A stretch of DNA of 64,000 nucleotides. It comes from Cunninghamia lanceolata. Taxonomy: Eukaryota > Streptophyta > Pinopsida > Cupressales > Cupressaceae. The stretch covers positions 30,506,501 to 30,570,500 of the forward strand of contig BSBN01000213.1 of assembly GCA_027924645.1 (NCBI GenBank), in the 5' to 3' direction. Position 1 is the first letter of the stretch, and every line of letters starts with the position of its first letter. Made by a program: the position numbers and the translations under genes. The notes below the pieces were generated by a model. The model made no database searches. It saw only the letters and a program-made list of their open reading frames with translations, and was not told where the DNA came from. Positions 23,460 through 35,704 of the stretch are shown piece after piece.

Positions 23460-25984
23460 GCACATATGAGGATGAGTTATGGTGTAACATCATGCCTATG
23501 GATGTGTTTCATTTTCTCTTAGGGAGACCATGAAAATTTAATAGGAAGGAAATCCATGATGGGAGAGAAAATACTTACACTTTGGAATAGAATGGCCAAA
23601 AATATACTCTTACATCATTGACAACCAAGGAATAAGACGTCGAGAATAGTCCAAGGATGCTACTAGTGCAGAAAATAGTTTTTGAAGGAGTTTATGCATG
23701 AAAAACTATGTTTTGAAGTAGTCCCTAAGGTGTTGCAAGTAGGAATAGTTGTTGATACGAGTGATATACCATTGGAATTAAAGGAGTTGTTGGAAGAATT
23801 TGATGATATTGTATCCATGGAGTTGCTATAAATATTGTTGCCTATAAGGAGAATTATCCATCATATTGATTTAAATCTAGGAGTGAGTTTACCCAATAAG
23901 ACTATTTATATATTGACCCCTATAGAAAATTAAGAGGTGAACAAACAATTATGGGAGATATGGAAAAAGGATTGATCAAAGAAAGCCTCAACCCATGTGC
24001 AGTACCAATCATGTTAGCACCAAAAAAGGATGATGAATGGAGGATGTGCATGGATTCACAAGCCCTTAATAAGATAACTATTATGTATCAGTTTCCTTAC
24101 CTAGAATGGATGATCCTATGGATTTCTTGGGGAATGCTAAATATTTCAGCAAAATTGATTTAAAAAGTAGATACCATCAAATTAGGATAAGAGAGGGTGG
24201 CAAATGGAAAACCACTTTTAAGAGCAAGGAGGAGCTATATGAGTGGTTAGTGATGCCCTTCATATTAACAAATTCACCTAGCATGTTTATGCAGTTGATG
24301 AATGAAGCATTGAAACCATTTCTGGGAAAATTTGTAATTGTTTATCTTGATGACATTGTATTTTTTAGAAACAACAGAGAGGAACATTTGTTGCACATTA
24401 AACAAATTTTAGAAAAGATCATGGATAAATTGTTGATTAACTTAAATAAATTTAGTCTTATGAAGGATAAATTGGTCCATTTAGGGTTTGTTATCTCATA
24501 TAAGGGGTTATAAATGGACCTAGAAAAAGTAAGAACCATAGTGGAATAGCCTACACCTAGGAGTGTGTATGAGGTCTTATGTTGTTATGGTCTAGATAAC
24601 TACTAGATCATAGGTTTATTCAAAATTTTAGGAGGATCTGTGCACCCATCAATGAAACTATGAGAGAAGATAGAAAAGACTTCAAGTGGACAACAGTAGT
24701 GGATAAGAGCTTTAATCTCCTAAAGAAGAATGTCACTAAAGATTTAGTGCTATATTTATTGGTATTTAAAAAAGTGTTTCAAGTGGATTGTGATGCAAAT
24801 AGGAGAACCATAGGAGTGGTTCTTAGTCAAGAGGGTAGACCCATAGGTTATTTTATAGTGAAAAGATTAATGATGACAAGAAGAGGTATTATGTTTATGA
24901 CCAAGAGTTTAATGTACTATAGGTCCTAAAGGAGTGGTGACATTATTTTCTTCCTAAGGAATTTGTGCTTCACATTGATCACCATGCATTGTGCAATTTA
25001 CTAACATCCAAACCAAGCTCAACCAATGGCATATGAAGTGGGTGGAATTCCTACAAGGATATACTTTTGAACTCTCAAGCATTGAAGTGGGAGTTCAAAA
25101 AAAGTAGCAAATGTCTTAAGTCAGAGAGTAGCATTATTGAATAAAATGAGGGTTGAAGTAGTAGGTTTTGATGCCATGAAGGAGTTGTACAATGATGATT
25201 TAGATTTTAAGGATACATGGAAAACATGTACTAATCTAACTAGCATGGATAGAACACCATGGATAGATTACTTCATACAAGATGGATTGTTATTCAAAGT
25301 ACAATAGCTATGCATACCTCAAGGATCGATGAGGGAGAACCCAATAAAGGAAAAGTATTGTAGCAGATTAGCTAGACATTTTAGGGTTGATAAGACTTTA
25401 GCACAACTTAGTGAAAGGTATTGTTAGCTAAAGATCAAAAGTGAAGTTAGAAAACATGTGCAAGGATGTAAATTTTTCTACTATCCCAAAGGAAGGAGTC
25501 AAAACATGAGACTATATCAACCATTACCCATGCCAGAGAGGCTATGGGATGACATTAGAATGGATTTTGTTCTTGGGTTTCCAAGAATGCAAAGAGGTGA
25601 GAATTTAATCTTTGTGGTTATTAATAAATTCATGAAAATAGCTCATTTTATAGCTTGAAAAAATACCTATGATGCCACACATATTGCAAATTTATTCTCA
25701 TGGAGGTTATTCGGTTGCATGGTTTACCAAAAAGTATAGTTTCAGATCATGATACCAAGTTTATAGGACACTTTTGGAATATGCAAGAAAATTAGGCAAA
25801 TATTTAAAATTAATTTTTTCCTATCATCCTTAAATGCATGAATACACCAAAGTTGTTAACTAGAGCTTGGGAAGTTTGTTAAGGTCCTTTGTTGGAGACA
25901 AGCCTAAGTAATGGGATTTGGTATTGCCTCAAGCAAAATTTGCATACAATGATTCTATTGAAATAAAAGTACCAGTAAGACTCC
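23460..25984 (+). pseudogene. Ty3/gypsy pol remnant (protease end, RT, RNase H, integrase)
   Basis: Plus-strand order: a protease tail (decayed xDVxHFLLGRPW, about 23490); the linker with ELKELLEEFDDIVSMEL and IHHIDLNLGVSLPN (about 23780-23890); RT with [28 protein letters not shown], then YHQIRIREGGKWKTTFK and YLDD (24106-24513); RNase H with FQVDCDANRRTIGVVLSQEGRPI (24660-24929); integrase with the CKFFYYP zinc-finger slot and WDDIRMDFVLGFPRMQRGENLIFVV (25458-25658). Frames are broken by stops and small indels. The fragment stops within integrase, where a TGTAGACA-starting sequence begins. gag is absent. The lineage within Ty3/gypsy is not certain; a chromovirus-like relative is plausible. 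Confidence 0.85.
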
Positions 25985-26500
25985 TGTAGACAAAATTGTC
26001 CACTCATCATCTAAACCACTTTCTTCCACAATTAACTAAATAAACACTTATTTAGATAGTTAATTACCCAGTGTCCCTTCCAAGAGTGACTAAATAATAT
26101 TTTATTATTAAATCACTATTCATTTGTACCACCTCCTAGCATTAATTGAATAAATTTAATCATTTATTCAATTAATCAACCCTTTTCCATAGTCCAACAT
26201 TAGATAAATATTTATTTATCTAATATCCTTATCCCCATCCCATGAATTAAATAATTATTTCTATTTATGGGTGTATGCATGGAGTTGTGGGACCAAAAAG
26301 TTGCCACATGACGTTTTGGTCCCATGCAGAGCAAAATGTGAGCATGTTCTAATGCACTCACATTTTTCTCTACATAAAAGTAAAAAAACACACATTTCCT
26401 CATACCCGTGGCCAAAAATAGAGTTTGGAGAGAAAAAACCAGTGACATAGTGCAAGTGCATTCAAGGAAGGGCAAATCAAGCAAGTGCAAAGAAAGATCG
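25985..26500 (+). repeat. LTR-like sequence starting TGTAGACA, with serial AT palindromes
   Basis: Begins TGTAGACA where the upstream integrase frame stops. Hairpin-forming inverted repeats follow at about 26031-26064 (imperfect), 26141-26154/26163-26176 (14-bp perfect arms) and 26199-26210/26213-26224 (12-bp perfect arms), with a short AAATAATTATTT near 26250. A TATA-like TACATAAAAG follows near 26371. It may be a solo or truncated LTR; no partner copy was found. Confidence 0.45.
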
Positions 26501-27035
26501 ACATTTTCATGCCGCCACCTCACCAAGCCTGTCGCTGAAGATGTCGTGAAGCAAATATAGAGGGTCTAGCAGCCGAAGAAGGTAGGGTTTGATTAATTTT
26601 TGTGAGTTTGAAAATAATTTTCAACTTTTGCAATGTTTGATTAGTTTTTATATTGAATTTATATTTAATGAGGCAAGACAAAACACAAATCCAGCTGAGG
26701 GTCAAAACAACCTCGAAATCCCTCAAAACCCCCCACCTTCATGTCCTCCCATGAAAGAGATACACAAGAAAACTATTTAGGGCAAATAGAAGGAAAAAAA
26801 AACATCTTCAAACTCTAATTGAAATGTTAAACCATCCAAGTACAAGCACTGATCGTAGGAGAGCACTTGTGAAGTCATTAGAGATAATTGTTTCTCACAT
26901 CAAATCATTGACAAAACAAATCACCAAATTTCATGACTATAGGGAGACGTGTCAGAAATACTATGCTGACAAATTGTCTTGTGAACAAGTGAAGAATGAA
27001 AAAATTACAAAATCTGCATTATGTTCACACTTTAT

Positions 27036-27958
27036 TGATACAGAGAGGGGGCTACTAATTTACCAATTGATGCAACAATGAGATACTAATCCATTCAAAT
27101 CTGCAACACAACACTTCAACAAGCCTATGCAAGAAGGCTGAAAATAAAATATTACAACAAAGATATGAAGAGAAATCTGCACATAATGTTTTATTCAAAT
27201 CTAAAAATGCATTACAAAATAAGGAAGCTTGTGACCTTCTGAGACTTACACATCCATCACCTGCAAAAAATAAATTTCTTCACCTCTAGGCTCCTTTCCT
27301 AACACTGGGTCTCTCCTCAATTTTCTTCTCTCAACTCCAATAAAAGCCTATCACTTATTCCTTTCACTGCGCCCTCATTTTTTAGATTTTTCTAAAATGG
27401 TTTCTGGGTTTTGTGCCTCTCCTTCCCAATTTTCTAGGACATGTTAAATTTCTTAATTTCAATAAGATATGAGAAATTTATTCTCATTTTACCAAGACTA
27501 GGTCTCATAATTATGACCCCCCTCTTAGAGTTACAAATTTTGGAATTTAATAAAATAAAATTCTGGGAGTTAGGTCCACCAACCTGGGCCATAAAGACCA
27601 CTTACAAGATTCCTTACACTATGATTGTTACAATAATAAGTGCCATTAATTCCATGATTCTTGGCAGCCCCACTTATGACAGAATCAACCCCACTTATGA
27701 CAAAAATCAGCACCCACTAAAATAGAATTTAATGCCTTTGCTGAGGAAAGATATTCTCCACTATTTGAGGCATTTATAAATTACTGGGGAATTTTTCTAC
27801 AAAAATTACATTTACCAATATGCCCAAGGAAAATTATATTTGTTGCAAATTAAAGTATTATTTCCCAAGCCCATAAACCTTATTGAAAACAAACAAACAA
27901 AAATTAAAATATTTTTGGTGATGTAAGGTTGCCATTGACCATGGATGCTCCTACATCA
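27036..27958 (-). repeat. 3' LTR of the 2.9-kb non-autonomous element
   Basis: Begins TGATACAGAG, decayed from TGATGTAGAG in the other copy, and ends CTACATCA at 27958. In element sense the bases directly before this LTR read GGCTGGGAGTC, the same GGAGTC ending found before the 3' LTR of the 56415-61719 element. Confidence 0.9.
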
Positions 27959-28206
27959 GACTCCCAGCCAAAAAAAAATCTAAGCCCTCTTGGATGGAGG
28001 GTAGTAACAAGTTTGCATCCTTTGAATGCTCCTCCTTGATGTCCTCTATGCTCTGCCTCTTGTCCTCTTTGAAACAACTCCAATTGGTCTTCATTTTCAC
28101 TTAGGTTTTCCCAACTTCTTGTTAAGGTTCTTAGGTCTGTCAACTGGAAACAACTTCTTCTTATCTGCTGCTTTGGATACCTGCACCTAAATAATGACAA
28201 CTTCAT
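27904..28206 (-). pseudogene. Distal ORF piece of the 2.9-kb element
   Basis: A 100-codon open stretch that runs into the LTR. It includes an acidic, soluble-looking section (WENLSENEDQLELFQRGQEA) and a Gly-rich one. It is probably the C-terminal part of the single ORF whose N-terminal part lies at 28421-28846, joined through several TAG stops and a frame change. No domain recognised. Confidence 0.45.
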
Positions 28207-28420
28207 TCATCAAAACACCTTGGTCAGTACCAACAATGTATTCTTTACTTTGCTTCTCACAGTCCTTTGGTGATCCCTGCAATATAACAACATCCAACTA
28301 CAAGAACTTGGTCTGCAACTTTGTAACAATGATCTTATCAACAACTTCATTATCAACATCAACTTTATCAGCAACATTAATAGTAATATGCCCTTCTACT
28401 TGTTCAACTTGCTCTTGAGA

Positions 28421-28846
28421 CTAAAAATGAAATGAAGACTTATCCACAACCATATCTACTTTGTCTTCTTCAATGCTTGATGTCAAAACAGTCATAGATG
28501 TACTCATCATTTCATTGCTTACTTCTTCTTCTGTTTGAGATTGCTTTTGTTCTTCCTCTATTGTTGTTGTCCTTGCTTGTCTTCTTCTTCTTTGGATAAT
28601 TTTCTTGATGGGCCATGTAACCTTCCTCTTCACTGATAAGTGCCAACTTTGCAACTGCTGAACTATTCTTTCCATATATTTTTCCATCTCTTCCGCAACT
28701 TGCCTTAGTTCTCTTATCTCTTTCTCAACCTCTCTTTGCCTCATCTTTTCCTCTTTCCTCTTCCTCTCTTTTTCTTCTTGCTTCTTCTTTTGTGAACCCC
28801 CAACCTGCAGGTACTTCCTCAACAAATCCATCTTCTCTTCAAGCAA
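28421..28846 (-). pseudogene. Lys/Glu-rich coiled-coil ORF of the 2.9-kb element
   Basis: A 141-codon open stretch, about 150 bp inside the 5' LTR. It starts MLEEKMDLLRKYLQVGG and continues with a long K/E/R-rich segment (KKKQEEKERKRKEEKMRQRE...) typical of a coiled coil, then an acidic Ser/Thr-rich tail ending at TAG (28421-28423). The frame continues past that TAG with more K/V/D-rich sequence. It may be a gag-like protein used for packaging; no zinc knuckle or capsid motif is visible, so the function is unknown. A similar charged ORF occupies the 56415-61719 element. Confidence 0.5.
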
Positions 28847-28995
28847 GTCCCTTTAACCTTGCTTCTTCTTGTCTTTGCCTCACTTAGGTCTCTTCTCTTT
28901 TCCTCTACCTAGTCTTTTAGCAACCAGGTTCTCTCTTCAACCTATACAAACAAAAACCCACAAAAACCAAACTCTCTTTTGCCTAGACCTTTTGA

Positions 28996-29007
28996 GCTCT
29001 GATACTA
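28996..29007 (-). promoter_or_regulatory. Primer binding site, initiator-Met type, one mismatch
   Basis: Minus-strand TAGTATCAGAGC lies two bases inside the right LTR. The standard plant iMet primer site is TGGTATCAGAGC; the single G-to-A difference fits decay. It fixes the element's orientation. Confidence 0.8.
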
Positions 29008-29009
29008 AT

Positions 29010-29931
29010 TGATGTAGAGGGGGGCTACTAATTTATTAATTGATGTAACAATGAGACACTAATCCATTCAAATCTGCAACACAACACTTCAACAAGTCTA
29101 TGCAATAAGTCTGAAAATAAAATATTACAACAAAGGTATGAAGAGAAATCTGCACACAATCTTTTATTCAAATCTAAAAATGCATTACAAAATAAGGAAG
29201 CTTGTGATCTTCTAAGAATTACACATCCAACACTTGAAACAAATAAATTTCTCCACCTCTAGACTCCTTCCCCAACATCTAGGTCTCTCCTCAATTTTCT
29301 TCTCTTAGCTCCAATAAAAACCTGTCACTTATTCCTTTCACCGCACCTTCATTTTTTGAAATTTTCTAAAACAGTTTTTGGGTTTCATGCCTCTCCTTCC
29401 CAGCTTTCCAAAACATGTTTAATGTCTTAATTTATATAAGATATGAGAAATTTATTCTCATTTTACCAAGACTGGGTCTCATAATTACAACCCCCCTCTT
29501 GGAGTTACAAATTTTAGAATTTAATAAAATAAAATTCTAGGAGTTAGGTCCACCAACCTAGGCCATAAAGACCACTTACAAGATTCCTTACACTATGACG
29601 GTTACAATAATAAGTGCCATTAATTCCATGATTCTTGGCAGCCCCACTTATGATAGAAACAACCCCACTTATGACAAAAATTAGCCCCCACTAAAATAGA
29701 ATTTAATGCCTTTGCCTAGGAAAGATATTCCCCACTATTTGAGGCATTTATAAATTATCGGGGCATTTTTCCACAAAAATTACATTTACCAATATGCCCA
29801 AGGAAAATTATATTTGTTGCAAATTAAAATATTATTTCCCAAGCCCATAAACCTTATTGAAAACAAACAAACAAGATTAAAATATTTTTGGTGATGTAAG
29901 GTTGCCATTGACCATGGATGCTCCTACATCA
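29010..29931 (-). repeat. 5' LTR of the 2.9-kb non-autonomous element
   Basis: Runs TGATGTAGAG (29010) to CTACATCA (29931), followed at once by the TTTAT duplication. It retains the intact LTR terminus lost in the left copy. Confidence 0.92.
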
Positions 29932-32706
29932 TTTATTAATCCTAAAACTGGCCAAAGACTAGAAGTGACTTGCAAATGCTTCCCTATCCATTGGTGTAGG
30001 AATCAAGATATATCCCAAAACTTTTGGGATAGATGGTACATGGTGTTTGACGAGCATCCATGCAACAACAATGAGGTGCCACAATATTTCTTGAGGAAAC
30101 TCCATTGTGAGTTCATCCTCAAGAAGATTCCTAATTATTTTGACATTCGAGAGTTCTAGGGCAGAGGTGGTGGCTCTGCCCAAGATAGAGAGGGGGCATA
30201 GTGAGACCAAAACTATGTACCTAGACCCCTATTCAGGCAAGAACGTGTGTCACTCCTTTCGACTTTGAAGGAGAGTGTTGAGGTGGAGATACTACATTCA
30301 TTGAGTTCTCTCATGCAGTCTCTAGCACAACACGACAATGATCTCACCTAGGCTAATGAGGGTGAGAGAAGCAGGCATCATTTATCCCCACATTTGTGCA
30401 GTTTATATGGGAACTTGTGCGATTATGGGATGCAAGACTCGTGGCAGGACTCTCGACAAGATGCTGTAATGTAGCCCCTGGGCAACAGCCAATGATGGAC
30501 ACATCCATATTGGATGATATTGTTCTCATAGATGATGTCTTACAGTGTACATTTGGTATTGACTCTCAGATAATTTTTTACAAGTTTCATCTTGATTTAA
30601 TATATTCTTATTTTAAATTTGTAATTAATTTTATATGACTATCTATATTATAAGTCAAAATTAATGTATGTAATTCTCTATGCAATGAAATTCCAGGGTC
30701 AGAGTCTTCATCCTACCTCTGTTAGCCATCCATTGGAGGGCTATGAGAGGAGGTCAAGTTAGCAGGTATGTAATTTATCACATGATCGTAAATATAGTAT
30801 ATATATCAATGGTAATATTATTTAGTGACAATTTGATGATTTCAATAGGAAGCTTCACTAGCACCTCCATGGTTTCCTTGGTCCCTTGGATGCAAAACCA
30901 CTTATATGGAGGAAAATGTAACCATTTGTAATCATTATGCATTTAAATAATGTTATGTATCTATTTTGGTCGAATAACCTTGAACTCTATTTTCAGATGC
31001 TGAATATGGAGACTCCTCATCTTCGTGAGTCCGCGCAGGAAGGCATTGTTGCAGCTGTGTTGTCTTCAAATCCTTTAACCGAGGTATGAGCCAATAACAT
31101 TAAAATGTGTATTTCTTGTTTTATCTCATGTCGTTTGATGTACATAAATGCTATTTATGTTTAGTCATTTTTGCTTCTTGATGCTTCTCACAAGATGTCG
31201 CAACTCCAACCCGTCCAACTATGGATGAAGAGAGAGAAAGATGATTGAGAGTGATCATCGGGTAGTGGTAAGTGATCGATTACATATGTGATGTTATATA
31301 TTTCATGTTTTCTATATTAATGTGCATATTGTTTAATTGTATTAATAGATGGAGCTGCAAAAAGCTTTGTCGAGGAGGTCTACTCGATGGGAGAGAGAGA
31401 ATGAGTCACTGATTGGCTCTCCATCTTCACGACCAAGCAAGGGCCACCGATTATTTGATGAAAGTCCATAGGAAACTATATTTTGGGACATTTTTTGTAT
31501 GCCTAGATGGATTTGTATACACACTTTTGTATGTTATTGATGTATATTTTTGTATATGCATGTATGGCTTTGTTTGAACATGCCTATATGGCTTTATATA
31601 TAGACTAGATGTTATGTTCATGACATTATTTATATGACAGTTTATATTAAATATTTAATATGATGATCAATTATCATTATAAGAATTTGATTTTACACGT
31701 TCCAATTGCATTTTCTTGAAAGTTTATAAATCATTTTCAAATAATCCATTTTGTGCATATCTTGCAATCATTGCATTCCATGAGACTGTGTGTTTCTTTG
31801 AGGCATCATGTCAAACAGTTCATGCACCTTGTCTATGCTTCCACACTTTCCATACATGTCTACAAGGGCAACTGCAAATACAATATGTGGCAAAATTCCT
31901 ATATCCTTTATGCTTTGATGGTTGTCCACACCATGTTCCTTAGATCCCATTTTGGCATAGGCAAGGAGGATGTTGGATAAGGTTGTACAATTTGGTTTTA
32001 AACGTGCCAATTGCATTTGGCTGAAAGTTTCTTTGTGCATTTTCTTGAAAGTTTCTAAATCCTTATGAAAAATCCATTTCATGCATATCTTGCAATCATT
32101 GCATACCATGAGACAACATTTCTTTGAGGCATCGTGTCAAACAATTCACGTTCCTTGCATATGCTTCCACAGTTTGCATACATGTCTTGCAGGGTAGTTG
32201 TAACTACAACATTTGACAAAATTCCTATATCCTTTATGCTTTGATGGATGTCTATACCGTGTTCCAAAGATACCATTTCTAAGGTTTTGGAATTTGGCTT
32301 TACACCTGCCAATTGCATTTGCTTGAAAGTTTCTAAAGCCTTATCAAAAAATATATTTTGTTCATATCTTGCAATCATTACATTCCATGAGGCAACATTT
32401 CTTTGAGGCATCATGCCAAACAGTTCATGTGCCTTGTCTATGCTTCCACACTTTGCATACATGTCTCTGAGGGCAGTTACAACTACAACATCTAACAAAA
32501 TTCCCATATATTTTTATCCTTTGATGGATGTCCATTTTGGCATAGGCAAGGAGGATTCTGGCTAAGGTTGTGGAATTTGGCTTTACACCCACCAATTGTA
32601 TTTTCATAAAAGTTTATAAAGCCTTATAAAAAAATCCATTTTTTGCATATCTTGCAATCATTGCATTCCATGAAATAGCATTTCATTGAGGCATCATGTC
32701 AAACAT

Positions 32707-33679
32707 CAGTGATAACTTTAAGAAACCCCTCCTAAAAAAAGATATAAAATCCTAGCGAATCTTCCATTTTTTTGGAAAAAAATATTAATTTCTATTGGTG
32801 AATCTTTCCTTTTTTTGAAAAAAATATTAATTTTATCGGCAAATTTTTTAAATCACTAGAAATTTGTAGAAAATCCTGGTGAATCTTGAAAAAAATAGGA
32901 AAATGCATTAATTACCATGGTGAATCCTTCCTAAAAAAAATTAAATTCCTATGGAAAAGTAAAGGCATGAAGATGACAGTGATTGACTAGTTTAAGGTAT
33001 AGTGCTCATGTCTATAATTCCTTAGTTTCTTAATATTCTAAATCAAAAATTAAATATTTTAAATTGGTCATAAATTAATTTTCACCACCATTGATTTTAT
33101 TTATAATCTAATGGCTTGGGTTCTATTTCATAGACCAAAATGTACCCACAGAGCTCTAATGCCCATGGATTTGGGCCCCATGGGCATTGGATCTACGTGG
33201 CTACATTTTGGCCCATGGAATTTAACCCTAGTTGTTAGATTATAAATTGAGATCAACAGCCCAAATACAATTTTAGGCTCAATGGGCATTGGAGCTCCAT
33301 GGGTACATTTTAACCCAAGGAATACAATTGTAGTTGTTAGATTATAAATAAAATCAATGGCGGTCATTAAAAATTGGTGATATGGCCTTAAAGTAACCAA
33401 TAATTATATAATATTATTGGTGAATTAATTTCATTTTCTACTAAAATTAATAAAACTTAGGCGAATTTGATCTAATTAGGTATCGAAGATTGTGGCAAAT
33501 TTTTGAGTTTAAAATTTTATTAAAATAAATATTCTGGCAATTTAACTAGGACTAAAATAAAATTTTGTAAAAATGTGGAGATTCAAGTCACCTTATAGCT
33601 TATACTATTAGCCAAATTTTGAATCCCCAATTTCAACTATTAGCCAATTGGTGAATATTAGCCACTAAAAAAATCACTG
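32707..33679. mobile_element. hAT-type DNA transposon relic, 973 bp, TSD TCAAACAT
   Basis: The insertion interrupts a PPR unit exactly. It is flanked by an 8-bp direct duplication TCAAACAT (32699-32706 and 33680-33687). Its ends are inverted: CAGTGAT at the start and ATCACTG at the end, with weaker complementarity inward. An 8-bp duplication and a CAGTG-type end are the hAT signature. The interior is AT-rich with no transposase, so it is a non-autonomous derivative. Short motifs such as AATCCTGGTGAATC recur inside. Confidence 0.88.
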
Positions 33680-35124
33680 TCAAACATTTCACGTACCTTG
33701 TCTATGCTTCCACACTTTGCATACATGTCTACTAGGGTAGTTGCAACTACAAGATTTGACAAAATTCTCATATCCTTTATGCTTTGATGGATGTCCATAC
33801 CATATTCCAAAGATCCCATTTTGGCATATGAAGGGAGGATGTTGGCTAAGGTTGTGGAATTTGTCTTTACACTTGCCAATTGCATTTGCTTGAAAGTTTC
33901 TAAAGCCTTATCAAAAAATCTATTTTTTCATATCTTGCAATCATTGCATTCCATGTGACGACATTTCATTGAGGCATCATGTCAAACAGTTCATGTACAT
34001 TGTCTATGCTTCCACACTTTGCATACATGTCTACTAGGGTAGTTGCAACTCCAAGATCTGACAAAATTCCCATATCCTTTATGCTTTGATGGATGTCCAT
34101 ACCATGTTCCAAAGATCCTATTTTGGCATATGAAGGGAGGATGTTGGCTAAGGTTGTGGATTTTGTCTTTACACCCACCAATTGCATTTGCTTGAAAGTT
34201 TCTAAATCCTTATCAAAAAATCCATTTTTTCATATCTTGCAATCATTGCATTACATGTGATGATATTTCTTTGAGGCATCATGCCAAATAGTTCATGTGC
34301 GTTGTCTATGCTTCCACACTTTGCATACATGTCCCCGAGGGTAGTTGCAACTACAACATCTAACAAAATTTCCATATCTTTTATGCTTTGATGGATGTCC
34401 ATACCATGTTCCAAAGATCCCATTTTGGTATAGGCAAGGAGGATACTGGATAAGGTTGTGGAATTTGGATTTGCACCTGCCAATTGTATTTTCTTGAAAG
34501 TTTATAAAGCATTATAAAAAAAATCCATTTTTTGCATATCTTGCAATCATTGCATTCCATGAGATGCCCTTTCATTGAGGCATCATGTCAAATAGTTCAC
34601 GTATCTTGTCTATGCTTCCACACTTTGCATACATGTCTACTAGGATAGTTGCAACTACAAGATCTAACAAAATTTCCATATCCTTATGCTTTGATAGATG
34701 TCCATACCATGTTCCAAAGATCACATTTTGGCTTTACACCTCTCAATTACATTTGCTTGAAAGTTTCTAAAGCCTTATTAACAAATCCATTTTGTGCATA
34801 TCTTGTAATTATTGCATTCCATGAGATGGCACTCTTTGAGGTGTTCTGTCAAACAATTCATGTGCCTTGTCTATGCTTCCACACTTTGCATACATGTCTA
34901 TTGGGTAGTTGCAAATACAACATATTTGACAAAATTCCCATTTCCTTTATGCTTTGATGGATGTCCATACTGTGTTCCAAAGATCCCATTTTGGAATAGG
35001 TAGGGAGGATGTTGGTTAAGGTTGTGGAATTTGGATTTACACTTGCCAATCGCATTTTCTTGAAAGTTTGTAAATCCTTATCAACAAATCCATTTTGTTC
35101 ATATCTTGCAATTATTGCAACATA

Positions 35125-35626
35125 TATACTTTGAGCTTAATTATTGCAAAAATATACACAATGACAATTCCATAAATAAGGGTTTCCTTAAAAATCATTT
35201 TAGAGTTATAATAAAGCCATAGGTCTATCCTATAACCCTTGCAAATATTTTAAATTCTTTTAAGGTAACATTTTTCTCATATGCACATACATAATTGCTA
35301 TCCACATATTCAATCAAAGTAAAGCATTTTTACTTTGTTCTTAAGGGCTAATAACAATACATCTTATCAATGAGACTATACACATGGAACTAACAACCAC
35401 AACAATATTCAAGAGAAAACTAGTCATTTTAGAAGGAACTCTACTTTTTTCTTTACCATCATCTACAAATTCATTCTAATCATAATAATAAAGGGTGTAG
35501 GGACAAGTTGATCCCACCATGAGGTTTTTAACCCAAGATTGGCATTTTATATTTATATTCCAACTTTATACTCCACACGAGAGGGAGAGGGAGAGGGAGA
35601 GGGAGAGGGAGAGGGAGAGGGAGAGG

Positions 35627-35704
<78 letters not shown>

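Larger units (their letters stand above)
27036..29931 (-). mobile_element. Non-autonomous LTR retrotransposon, 2.9 kb, TSD TTTAT
   Basis: Two ~922-bp direct repeats (27036-27958 and 29010-29931) enclose 1051 bp. A perfect 5-bp target duplication TTTAT lies at 27031-27035 and 29932-29936. The LTR ends form an 8-bp inverted repeat (TGATGTAG...CTACATCA). The primer site, next to the right LTR, places the element on the minus strand. The interior has no protease, RT or integrase, only charged coiled-coil ORF remnants, so it must have moved in trans. Its termini match those of the 5.3-kb element at 56415-61719. LTR identity by eye is about 95%. Confidence 0.93.
26660..31471 (+). pseudogene. Unrecognised multi-exon gene remnant, split by a retrotransposon
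   Basis: Removing the element at 27036-29931 and one TTTAT copy joins 26824-27035 to 29937-30159 in a single open frame (about 145 codons) across the junction (...CSHF-INPKTG...). The frame stays open upstream of 26824 to about 26755. Downstream, several short stretches bounded by consensus splice sites look like exons: after TTTTCAG at about 30995 to GAG|GTATGA near 31085, and ATAG|ATGGAG near 31348 to a TAG near 31471. Visible features are a basic start rich in Arg/Lys, FWDRWYMVFDEHP and a Cys pair in CKCFPIHWC. I do not recognise the family. Stops between the pieces (for example after FDIREF) suggest it is dead, though some may be unrecognised intron sequence. Confidence 0.45.

Noticed and set aside
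28194..28418. Plus-strand ORF in the 2.9-kb element
   Set aside because: Opposite to the element's direction set by its primer site; complement of the minus-strand charged ORF.
31835..34880. CRISPR-like regularly spaced repeats
   Set aside because: The ~303-bp period is a protein-coding PLS triplet array, not short repeats with unique spacers, and the DNA is plant nuclear.
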